A stretch of DNA of 64,000 nucleotides from contig LN554852.1 in assembly GCA_000953735.1 (NCBI GenBank), forward strand, positions 2,677,846 through 2,741,845. The letters run 5' to 3'. Positions 56,947 through 64,000 of this stretch are shown one piece after another. Numbering within the stretch: position 1 is the first letter of the stretch; each line of letters opens with the position of its first letter. This DNA comes from Moritella viscosa. Its GTDB lineage: Bacteria; Pseudomonadota; Gammaproteobacteria; Enterobacterales; Moritellaceae. Position numbers and translations under genes: made by a program. Under the pieces are notes generated by a model. That model was not told where the DNA came from. It made no database searches and saw only the letters and a program-made list of their open reading frames with translations.

Positions 56947-58415
56947 CTAATTAATAGTAACAAAAAACAGAATCACTGCATAAACAAGAGTTAAACCAGC
57001 AAGACCCATGATAAGTCCCACTCTTGCCATGTCCTTGCTGGCTACTAATCCAGTTGCATACGCCAACGAATTAGGTGGCGTTGAAACAGGTAATATCATT
57101 CCTAACGAAGCAGAACAAGCCACCACAACCAACATCACCAATAATGATAAATCATCCATCGATGTCGCGACCGCTGCAGCAATTGGCATTAACAAATTCG
57201 CCGTTGCTGTATTTGAGATAAAGTTTGCCATCAACCAACACACAAAAGACATAACCAAGATAACTAACAGGGCTGGTAACACAGAGTAATCAATCGAATT
57301 TGCCATCACTCCCGCTAACCCTGTTTTATCTAATGCAATACCAATCGCAATACCACCAGCAACCAGCCATAACACATCCCAATTGATTAACTTCAATTCA
57401 TCTTTGCCTATGATGCCCGTTAACGTAAATATCGCCAGTGGTACAATCGCTACAACATAGGTATTCATGCCGTGTAGACTAGTACTCATCCACAAGATAA
57501 TCGTTAATGAAAAGGTGATATAAACAACGATGGCTTGCCAACTGCATTGAAAGTCACCACCAAGCTGTAAATGTAAGCTATCGCCGCTAAAAGGGAACAG
57601 CTTTTGTAATAACCACCATGCAAAAGCCACTAACACGATAACAAAGGGTAAACCAATCATCATCCAATCAAGAAAACTGACATTATAAAGACTGTCTAAA
57701 TACTGCAAGGCAATCGCATTGGGCGGCGTACCAATCGGTGTCGCAATACCACCAAGGTTAGCAGCAATGGGCACACTTAATACTAATGCTTTGACACCCT
57801 TTTCTTCTTTCGGTACAGACATCAGAATTGGCCCTAACAAAGACAGCATCATCACCGTCGTTGCGGTGTTTGACATAAACATAGAGAACAACGCAGTGAT
57901 CATCATCAAGCCAAGCATAATCATAGCGGGCTTAGTGCCAAATGGTTTTAATAATACATTAGCTAGATTTGTATCCAAAGCATATTTATTTGCTGCAATA
58001 GCAAGTGAAAAACCACCTAAAAACAACACGATAATCGGTGACGAAAAGGCAGCGAAAATATCGTTATAATGCATCAGCCCTTCGATATTAGTGGCGGGAT
58101 CGAGCCCATCATAAAAAAACGAAAACTGTAAAGCCCTTGATCTGAGAGCATCACTAACTCAAGCGTTATAATTAAAATAGATGTGGCAAAGACAGGCACA
58201 GGTTCGAGGATCCACAACAAGGCAGCAAGGACAAAAATGGCTAACAATCGATGTTGAATAATACTGAGGTTATCAAAGGGTAATTGTGAGGTAGGGACAG
58301 AGAGTAAAAACAGCGGAATACCAAACGCAATTAATAGTTTAACTAATCTAATCATTAACAAATGGCGACCGTTACCGTCAACCACAGGTACTTTATCTAC
58401 AGTTATATTCGTCAT
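56947..58415 (-). pseudogene. SLC13/DASS sodium-carboxylate transporter split by a one-base frameshift
   Basis: The first frame (58415 down to 58074) encodes two membrane segments, LLIAFGIPLFLLSVP and LLAIFVLAALLWILEPVPVF. The second frame (58074 down to 56947) encodes the rest, with both SNT motifs, MSNTATTVMMLSLLG and FISNTATANLLMPI, of the DASS family. Just before 58113 the first frame departs from homologous sequence; one extra T in the T7 run (A7 on the plus strand, 58113-58119) restores SFRFFYDGLDPATNIEG and MHYNDIFAAF in one frame, about 490 codons. ATG 58415 is preferred (GAGG upstream) over 58430. Real decay, a sequence error, or slippage are all possible. Confidence 0.8.
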
Positions 58416-58563
58416 TAGCTTTAACCTCATAAGCCACTAATTCATAACATATAAAATACACTTTTTTGATATTTATTATTCGTTTGTCTATCACGTTTTA
58501 AACGTATAAAAACATTTAGATAACCATAAAGAGATACTTTAATTGGTAATCTAACAGAAAACA

Positions 58564-58614
58564 AAAAAGCCCCAAAGGTATAATCTTATTTTTAGTAAGA
58601 CTATCAATGGGGCT
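58564..58614 (-). terminator. Probable htpX terminator
   Basis: AGCCCCA/TGGGGCT arms enclose a partly paired TCTTA/TAAGA inner stem. Read leftward, T6 follows. It lies about 40 bases after the htpX stop. Confidence 0.7.
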
Positions 58615-58653
58615 AACTTAGTCATCAAAAATGACTATTTATACGTCCGTAAA

Positions 58654-59529
58654 TTAAAGGTTACGTAATGCGTTAATACGGTTTTGAAGCGGTGGATGAC
58701 TCATTAATAATTCCATCATCGTCTTCTTACCTGTAATACCAAACGCCATCATCGAACCTTCAAGTTGTGTTTCTTGACTTGTTTTAAGACGCTCTAGTGC
58801 TGCTATCATTTTATCTTTACCAACTAGCTTTGCTGCGCCTGAGTCAGCTTTAAACTCACGTTGACGGCTAAACCACATTGTTAAAAAGCTTGCTAAGAAA
58901 CCAAATAACATTTCTAACACCATTGATACGATAAAGTAAGTCATAAAGCTACCACCTTCGCCCTCGCCTTCTTCATCATCCGATGTGAAACCACTTACTG
59001 CATTAGCAATAATACGTGATAAGAAGATAACAAACGTATTCACAACACCTTGCATCAAGGCCATTGTGATCATGTCACCGTTAGCAACATGATTGATTTC
59101 GTGGGCAACAACCGCTTCAGCTTCATCACGTGTCATTTGTGCTAATAGACCCGTTGATACCGCAATTAAGGCGTCATCGCGTTTAGCACCCGTTGCAAAT
59201 GCATTCATATCGGCAGCATCATAAATAGCAACATCAGGTGTGCCAATACCCGCTTGTTTTGCTTGTCGAGTAACGGTTTCTAATAACCAATGTTCATTCG
59301 AGTTACGAGGCTCTGTGATGATCTCGCCGCCAATTGAACGTAGCGCCATTTTCTTCGACATCATTAATGAGATTAATGAACCACCGAAACCAAACAATAC
59401 CGCCATCACCAACAACCCAGAAAGGCTACCTGATTGAATACCGGTAGTTGCATAGATAATGTTTAATACAATACTAAAAACCACCATTACGGCCAGGTTG
59501 GTTGCAAGGAATAGCATAACGCGTTTCAT
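58654..59529 (-). CDS. htpX: Heat-shock membrane protease HtpX
   Basis: The 291-residue zinc metalloprotease has two N-terminal membrane segments (about 3-25 and 35-55), the zinc motif [16 protein letters not shown] with H143, E144 and H147, two further membrane segments near 160-215, and the third ligand Glu in [14 protein letters not shown] chose ATG 59529 because TGGAGAA is well placed and it gives the standard [14 protein letters not shown] start; the frame is open 20 codons earlier. It degrades misfolded inner-membrane proteins with FtsH. It is monocistronic. Confidence 0.94.
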   Translation of the reverse strand: MKRVMLFLATNLAVMVVFSIVLNIIYATTGIQSGSLSGLLVMAVLFGFGGSLISLMMSKKMALRSIGGEIITEPRNSNEHWLLETVTRQAKQAGIGTPDVAIYDAADMNAFATGAKRDDALIAVSTGLLAQMTRDEAEAVVAHEINHVANGDMITMALMQGVVNTFVIFLSRIIANAVSGFTSDDEEGEGEGGSFMTYFIVSMVLEMLFGFLASFLTMWFSRQREFKADSGAAKLVGKDKMIAALERLKTSQETQLEGSMMAFGITGKKTMMELLMSHPPLQNRINALRNL

Positions 59530-59710
59530 ATATATGTTTTCTCCAATAAAAATAGAGTGACATAATATGACAAAGTTTATAAAACGCAAAGAGATGTCAT
59601 TGTAAAGTGGAGTAAAGAATAAAAAACGACCTTTAAATGCTCAATACATCTAAAGGTCCAAAATACGAATGTCGCTGAGTGATGACACTGTATGTACTAC
59701 AAAATAAAAA

Positions 59711-59896
59711 TTAATTAACAGCTATGTGGATAAGGTTAATAAGCTCTGTTTCTGTCGCAGGTTCACGAGCAAGGTCTAACTCGGGAGCCGCGCCACCACT
59801 TAGAGAATAAACTTTCGAGCCACAGTGATCGTAATGATACCAAGTTCCATCAATACACACGTCCGTGTAACATTTAGGGTTCCGTAATAATTCCAT
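59711..59896 (-). CDS. Small 61-residue hypothetical protein
   Basis: ATG 59896 is preceded by AAAGGTGG and opens a 61-codon frame. It contains three Cys (NPKCYTDVCIDGTWYHYDHC) and TEL/acidic residues at the end. An upstream GTG could add three residues. The product is cytoplasmic and could bind metal, but I do not recognise the family. It is convergent with nothing and stands alone. Confidence 0.6.
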   Translation of the reverse strand: MELLRNPKCYTDVCIDGTWYHYDHCGSKVYSLSGGAAPELDLAREPATETELINLIHIAVN

Positions 59897-60070
59897 ATTT
59901 ACCACCTTTTAATCACTTTACATACTGTTCACATTGACTATAAACGCATAGACTAATACCAGCCATTGATACAGATCAACAAATAATCTATTTCGCCATT
60001 ATTGCGATCTTTATTTTGCTAACTTGCAACATAGACACGAGCTTCAGGTGGTAAATTAGATCTTACTTAA

Positions 60071-60781
60071 CTAATTAATACGCGTTATCACCAAGCGCCC
60101 TACATTACCTGAAATACGATGTTCGGGTAATAATACCGAAGCTGCATCATCGGCCTGTGTAACAAGACCAGGATGGCGCGTCACTTTATTCATAACATCA
60201 TCTCGTACCACATTATAGCCCTCACCACCATCGGCAGGTCCGGGAATACTGCCCGCGGCTTCGCTATTAGCCTCGGTACCAGCATCATAGACAGGCAAAT
60301 TGTAGGTCATACTAACGCCGACCTCTAAGTTGCTAATATCGACTGCATTTAGACCCGAAAATGCATCATTCGTATTAACCAACATGCTACTAAATGACAA
60401 CTGCGTAGCATGACTTTGATTGGCGCTGATAGTGAGCAATTCATTGCTACCAGGAGCAATAGCGCTTGAACCTGAAACAGCGACATCATAGCCTTTAAAC
60501 AAGGCAAGTAACTCGGTATTACTCCCGCCTTCAGCCATATTCTCTAAGGCGCTACTGGCGTCAGACCCGACCGACCATAAACTAATATCTGAATTGTGCA
60601 GCGCTACCAAAATCGGCGAAAATGGTTGTTCTGCAGTATCGTTGTAGACAATTACTTCATACTCAAGCACAGCTTCAGTTGCATTGTTATCACTGCCACA
60701 TGCACTAATCCCTGTTGCCAGTAGCGCGATACCCAAGGACTTTTTACTAAACACTGATTTATTAAACATTGAAATAGCCAT
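60071..60781 (-). CDS. Spondin-domain lipoprotein
   Basis: The 236-residue protein has a lipoprotein signal (SLGIALLATGISACGSDN, lipobox ISAC, C28-like) and one spondin_N-type domain. Matching segments to the neighbour are QPFSPILVALHNSDISLWSV, ALENMAEGGSNTELLALFKG, and PVYDAGTEANSEAAGSIPGP. Bacterial spondin_N proteins are secreted or anchored, with unknown roles. A near-ideal GGGAGG precedes ATG 60781. It follows the second spondin gene by 14 bases, so the pair is one operon and probably a duplication. Confidence 0.85.
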   Translation of the reverse strand: MAISMFNKSVFSKKSLGIALLATGISACGSDNNATEAVLEYEVIVYNDTAEQPFSPILVALHNSDISLWSVGSDASSALENMAEGGSNTELLALFKGYDVAVSGSSAIAPGSNELLTISANQSHATQLSFSSMLVNTNDAFSGLNAVDISNLEVGVSMTYNLPVYDAGTEANSEAAGSIPGPADGGEGYNVVRDDVMNKVTRHPGLVTQADDAASVLLPEHRISGNVGRLVITRIN

Positions 60782-60795
60782 AGATCCTCCCAGAT

Positions 60796-61494
60796 TTATT
60801 TAACGGTAACAACAACTTTGCCGACTGGGTTTAACCAGCGGTGGATCCGACTATCGAGGTCACTCACGCCACCACTTATATCACTATCTCCTACATTCCC
60901 TGGATGTATATGAATATTACTGTTAGCCGACGAGCTACTCACTCCGCTACCACCTGTACCGCCATTCGCCCCTGGGTTTGCAGGTATACCAGGCACACCT
61001 GAAGCGCCACCGCCATTGACAATTTCGTCGTTAGCTTCGGTTCCGGCATCATAACCATTCATATAAAAAGTATAGGTGCCAGTCTCACTCGGAATAGCCC
61101 AGCTGTCTTTGCCTACAAAGCCATCATTAGTGGGTAGCATCATAGCGGCGATTGTTAATACGTTATTGCTGCCAGTGTCTAAATCACTCACCATGGTATA
61201 ACTCGATGGAGCAAGTAAACCAGCAGCTGGATTAGCAGCCGATACTGCTGATAGACCATCAGCAATGGCCACTAAATCTGCAATGGCGCCGCCTTCGGCC
61301 ATCGCTTGTAGTGCTGGTGAAGCTGCTTTTCCTACTTCAAATAGATGAGCATCACTGGTGTGGGCCGTAACAAGTAAGGGTGTAAAATAGATACCTTGAG
61401 TAAGATTAGTTATGCTTACGTCGACCACTGCAGCTTGACTTACTGTGCTAAGCGTTAATAGCGGCATGGCTAATAAAGATAATTTTAAATACAT
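60796..61494 (-). CDS. Secreted spondin-domain protein
   Basis: The 232-residue protein has a signal peptide (LSLLAMPLLTLSTVSQA, cut near residue 21) without a lipobox. The spondin_N domain opens VVDVSITNLTQGIYFTPLLV and has ALQAMAEGGAIADLVAIAD and NGYDAGTEANDEIV. A Gly/Ala/Ser-rich linker (GASGVPGIPANPGANGGTGG) near residue 168-190 precedes HIHPGN and the basic end. It is the upstream member of the spondin pair. AAAGGAG precedes the ATG. Function unknown; it is probably released to the periplasm or outside. Confidence 0.85.
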   Translation of the reverse strand: MYLKLSLLAMPLLTLSTVSQAAVVDVSITNLTQGIYFTPLLVTAHTSDAHLFEVGKAASPALQAMAEGGAIADLVAIADGLSAVSAANPAAGLLAPSSYTMVSDLDTGSNNVLTIAAMMLPTNDGFVGKDSWAIPSETGTYTFYMNGYDAGTEANDEIVNGGGASGVPGIPANPGANGGTGGSGVSSSSANSNIHIHPGNVGDSDISGGVSDLDSRIHRWLNPVGKVVVTVK

Positions 61495-61654
61495 AGAATA
61501 CTCCTTTGTGTGTCGTTTTTAATTGTCACACTCAGAATAAACAACGGATGTAGTGAGGGGGTCACGAAGTTGTCACAATTTTATCACTGACGATGTTCCC
61601 CCCTAGAATACCCGTGTAGAGTCGAAGAGCAGCTCGTTAAGCTCTCACTTTAGA

Positions 61655-62644
61655 CTACGTAAGCACCTGATTAGCGCAAACATTCCCTACTCCAATATCG
61701 TTTAAATTATTGAGAGTAGTTTCGGCAATACTAACTAATGCTTCTTTGGTCAAAAAAGCTTGATGGCCAGTAAAAATGACATTGTGACAAGCAGACAATC
61801 GACGGAAAGTATCATCGGTAATGATTTCACTGGAATGATCATTAAAGAATAAATGTTCTTCTTCTTCATAGACATCTAAACCTAACCCACCAATTCGCCC
61901 TGATTTTAAAGCTTCGATTGCATCATTCGCATTTAACAAACCACCACGGCTGGTATTAATAATCGTCACACCATCTTTCATTAACGCAAACGTATTTTCA
62001 TTCAATAAATATTTATTTTCAGAGGTTAATGGACAATGTAAACTAATCACATCACTGTGAGTAAACAGAGTATCTAGGTTGACATATTCAGCACCTAATG
62101 CAATTGCATGCTCTGAAGGATAAGGGTCAGACGCTAAAATTTTACAACCAAAACCTTTAAAAATAGCCATGGTAGCAAGACCAATTTTACCTGTGCCTAT
62201 AATGCCGACAGTTTTGCCGTGTAAATTGAATCCCACTAAACCGTCTAAGGAAAAGTTAGCATCACGGGTACGTTGATACGCTTTGTGAATACGACGATTG
62301 AGTGTCATTAATAACGCGATGGCATGTTCGGCAACAGCCTCTGGTGAATAAGCAGGGACACGCACGATGGTGATTCCAAGTGCTTTAGCACAATCTAAAT
62401 CAATGTTATTAAAGCCAGCACAGCGCATTGCTATACTCTTTATACCCATTTCATTAAGTTGAATTAAAACAGGGGCACTTAAATCATCATTAACAAATGC
62501 ACAAACAGCATCATATCCTCTGGCTAATGTGGCGGTTTGTTGATTTAGCTGAGCATCAAAAAAATTAATACTGATAGGATCTGATATTAATGGCTCAAAG
62601 TATTGAATATCATAATTACGGGCGCTAAACATGATAACTTTCAT
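61655..62644 (-). CDS. ldhA: D-lactate dehydrogenase LdhA
   Basis: The 329-residue protein equals E. coli LdhA in length and in detail: FSARNYDIQYFEPL at the start, LRCAGFNN-type AMRCAGFNNIDLDCA, NAD-binding VGIIGTGKIGLATMAIFKGF, catalytic Arg in NTSRGGLLN, Glu in DVYEEEEHLFF and His in FTGHQAFLTKEAL. It reduces pyruvate to D-lactate with NADH in fermentation. GAGGAA precedes ATG 62644. It is a single gene, read leftward. Confidence 0.94.
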   Translation of the reverse strand: MKVIMFSARNYDIQYFEPLISDPISINFFDAQLNQQTATLARGYDAVCAFVNDDLSAPVLIQLNEMGIKSIAMRCAGFNNIDLDCAKALGITIVRVPAYSPEAVAEHAIALLMTLNRRIHKAYQRTRDANFSLDGLVGFNLHGKTVGIIGTGKIGLATMAIFKGFGCKILASDPYPSEHAIALGAEYVNLDTLFTHSDVISLHCPLTSENKYLLNENTFALMKDGVTIINTSRGGLLNANDAIEALKSGRIGGLGLDVYEEEEHLFFNDHSSEIITDDTFRRLSACHNVIFTGHQAFLTKEALVSIAETTLNNLNDIGVGNVCANQVLT

Positions 62645-62705
62645 AAACGGTTCCTCATATTAATTTATGTGGCTGCTATTTGTTTGTGTGGCGAGTAAGA
62701 AATGT

Positions 62706-63053
62706 TTAACCTATGCTAAGCACACCATTTTGTACAAGATAACCTGCAAAACCAGCCCAACTTAACGCTAATAATGCCCAAGGTAATCGACTTGAACTTG
62801 ATTTTGTTTGTTCAATTTCAATCTCTGCTTCATTGTCTTTTGCTGCAGCCACGGTATTAGATCTTATTTTTTGTTTTTTTTGCTTATCAAGCTGGCGAAC
62901 TTTGGCTTTATGCTGTTTTTTGTATTCAGCAATTCCCTTCTCAATACCTGCCGCGATCAATTTAGTCTGTTCTCTGCTTTGACCTGGTTTTTTTATACCG
63001 TTAGCAATACGTGTCGATTCAGTTTGCACTTCTGTTGATACTTTCTGTGTCAT
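62706..63053 (-). CDS. Small basic protein with C-terminal membrane segment
   Basis: The 115-residue protein is strongly basic (many Lys/Gln/Arg, for example HKAKVRQLDKQKKQKIRS) with a long helical part, and ends in one hydrophobic segment (LPWALLALSWAGFAGYLV, about 92-109) followed by a short tail. This is a tail-anchored layout. I do not recognise the family. The ribosome-binding site is weak. It precedes ldhA in the same direction by 61 bases and may be co-transcribed. Confidence 0.6.
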   Translation of the reverse strand: MTQKVSTEVQTESTRIANGIKKPGQSREQTKLIAAGIEKGIAEYKKQHKAKVRQLDKQKKQKIRSNTVAAAKDNEAEIEIEQTKSSSSRLPWALLALSWAGFAGYLVQNGVLSIG

Positions 63054-63248
63054 GGATTTTTCACTCTTAATTCGGTTATCTTGATGATAAATAACTCAGG
63101 TCCATGTTGCAAGTTAGCAAGATTATATTCCAAGTTTCTTATGACCTATTTCTGGAAAACAGTGCCGTCATGTACTCTATGGAATATGTTGAAAAACAAA
63201 TAATCAAGTTAACTTATTAAGGGGTCAGTTCACCTTAGCATGCACACA

Positions 63249-63270
63249 GCTTAGGGCGATTACCCTAAGC
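63249..63270. repeat. 8-bp perfect hairpin
   Basis: GCTTAGGG/CCCTAAGC enclose a 6-base loop. No T tract follows in either direction. Confidence 0.55.
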
Positions 63271-63284
63271 CATTGATGGACAGG

Positions 63285-63315
63285 ACTGCGTTAGATTTAA
63301 TATCTCTAACGCAGT
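63285..63315. repeat. 11-bp perfect hairpin
   Basis: ACTGCGTTAGA/TCTAACGCAGT enclose a 9-base loop. It lies 41 bases past the stop of the epimerase-like gene, so it might help end that transcript, but it lacks a T tract. Confidence 0.55.
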
Positions 63316-63356
63316 GAACTTAGATTAGGAAAAGTATCCTGAAATATTAAATTTTG

Positions 63357-64000
63357 TTAGCTAATACTAATTGCGGGAAGCACTTCTGCGAAATCATTAT
63401 CCAGCATATCTAATACACTCTCATAACCATATTTCGGCTGCCACCCTAATTCTAATTGCGCCAAACTAGAGTCATAAACTCGGTCGAGACTTTTAGGTAA
63501 ATGCCAAGTTCGATCTGCGAAGTCTTTTGCAAGCTTCGCGGCATACTCTTTTACGACATCATCAGCGTTTAGATAAAGCTGCTCACAACATGTCTTATTA
63601 AATGGTGTTTTTCCAGAAATAATATAACGTCTGAACCCCGAAAGACGTTTTTCGATGGCACAAGCATGAGCATTCGCTACATCTCGAGCATCAATGCCAC
63701 GCGTAAGACGATAGAGAGCCATTAAATTTGCAGGTTCAGGAAAGCAGCGAGACATTTGAAGTACAGTGACAGGTAAATTAAACAAGTTTGAGATATTTTC
63801 CAAAATCTGTTCTGCTTGTATCTTGGATTTGTGGTAAATCGTTTTAGGTATAGGAGTAACCGTTTCATTGACCCATCCTGCAACGTCATCAGGCGTTGAA
63901 GAAAAACCATAGAGGGCAGTAGTGCTCGTAAACACAAAATGTTTAACCCCTTTTTTTACTGCTAATAGTGCTAGCTGCTCCGTTGCTTTTATGTTGATAT
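63357..64000 (-). CDS. NAD-dependent epimerase/dehydratase-like, 5' end cut by window
   Basis: The visible part (about 214 codons) lacks the N-terminus, which lies beyond the window. It begins in TEQLALLAVKKGVKHFVFTS, then STTALYG with Ser/Thr, and the YHKSK segment holds the Y-x3-K catalytic pair of extended SDRs. RDVANAHACAIEKR and WHLPKSLDRVYDSSLAQLEL follow, typical of UDP-sugar epimerase or NAD-dependent epimerase families. The substrate is unknown. The visible frame has no start codon; the Met-like position at 63935 is a GTG inside the protein. Confidence 0.82.
   Translation of the reverse strand, partial: INIKATEQLALLAVKKGVKHFVFTSTTALYGFSSTPDDVAGWVNETVTPIPKTIYHKSKIQAEQILENISNLFNLPVTVLQMSRCFPEPANLMALYRLTRGIDARDVANAHACAIEKRLSGFRRYIISGKTPFNKTCCEQLYLNADDVVKEYAAKLAKDFADRTWHLPKSLDRVYDSSLAQLELGWQPKYGYESVLDMLDNDFAEVLPAISIS

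Larger units (their letters stand above)
63054..63356. other. 303-base intergenic region with two hairpins
   Basis: No coding frame stands out. Two perfect stems lie at 63249-63270 and 63285-63315, listed separately. The rest is AT-rich. Confidence 0.5.

Noticed and set aside
1-64000. CRISPR array, prophage or insertion sequence
   Set aside because: No regular direct repeats with unique spacers, no transposase or phage structural gene, and no terminal inverted repeats with target duplications were seen.

Overview
The window is ordinary-looking chromosome of a marine gammaproteobacterium. It is AT-rich and carries FabV-type enoyl-ACP reductase, NorM next to riboflavin synthase, NorR/Hmp, RadD, LdhA, HtpX and YgiQ in forms close to those of Vibrionales and Alteromonadales. 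The gene mix is compatible with Moritella, Psychromonas or Shewanella relatives; I favour Moritella, but the genus is an inference. I see no CRISPR array, prophage, insertion sequence or integron.

Layout. Bases 1-5860 are the edge of a surface-polysaccharide locus: a leftward operon (acetyltransferase, glycosyltransferase, small lipoprotein, Wzz/GumC-type chain-length protein, and a GT4 glycosyltransferase cut by the window start) facing a rightward GT2 gene. Bases 5900-13810 hold housekeeping genes: a Nif3-like protein, fabV, a HAD nucleotidase, ygiQ, a YbaK-like deacylase, an AhpD-like protein and mogA. Bases 14000-18800 combine a periplasmic broad-spectrum racemase, a chemoreceptor and a DcuC-type dicarboxylate carrier. 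Bases 18800-25340 hold small enzymes, a putative aldehyde-detoxification set (iron alcohol dehydrogenase, DJ-1/PfpI protein, divergent LysR regulator) and a RIO kinase. Bases 25580-28900 encode a fadBA-like beta-oxidation pair. Bases 29000-33090 carry an exported catalase with an ankyrin partner, an OxyR-like operator, and radD. Bases 33380-37640 encode an RND efflux pair, followed by mobB, a MerR regulator, a carboxymuconolactone-decarboxylase-like protein and a DUF1329/DUF1302 envelope pair. Bases 43100-48330 hold queE, an LrgAB/YohJK pair, ribE and norM.

Bases 48480-54100 form a nitric-oxide response region. norR is followed by the decayed remnant of a FAD-dependent halogenase-like gene, then a lipoprotein and two GNAT genes, then hmp. 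The hmp promoter carries three NorR-like half-palindromes, a well-matched sigma-54 promoter and a perfect FNR-type box. Two tandem tRNA-Val(GAC) genes follow. Bases 54500-64000 hold an unrecognised protein, a glycerate-kinase-like P-loop kinase, a SLC13 transporter broken by a one-base homopolymer frameshift, htpX, a tandem pair of spondin-domain exported proteins, ldhA, and the 3' part of a nucleoside-sugar epimerase-like gene.

I did not find a clearly new multi-gene system. The observations most worth checking are the layered NorR/sigma-54/FNR control of hmp, the OxyR-like operator at the catalase gene, gene decay or homopolymer frameshifts at four places (6.7-7.0, 50.3-50.9, 54.5 and 58.1 kb), the C33 anticodon loops of both tRNA-Val genes, and the G8/C8 hairpin near 43.06 kb.
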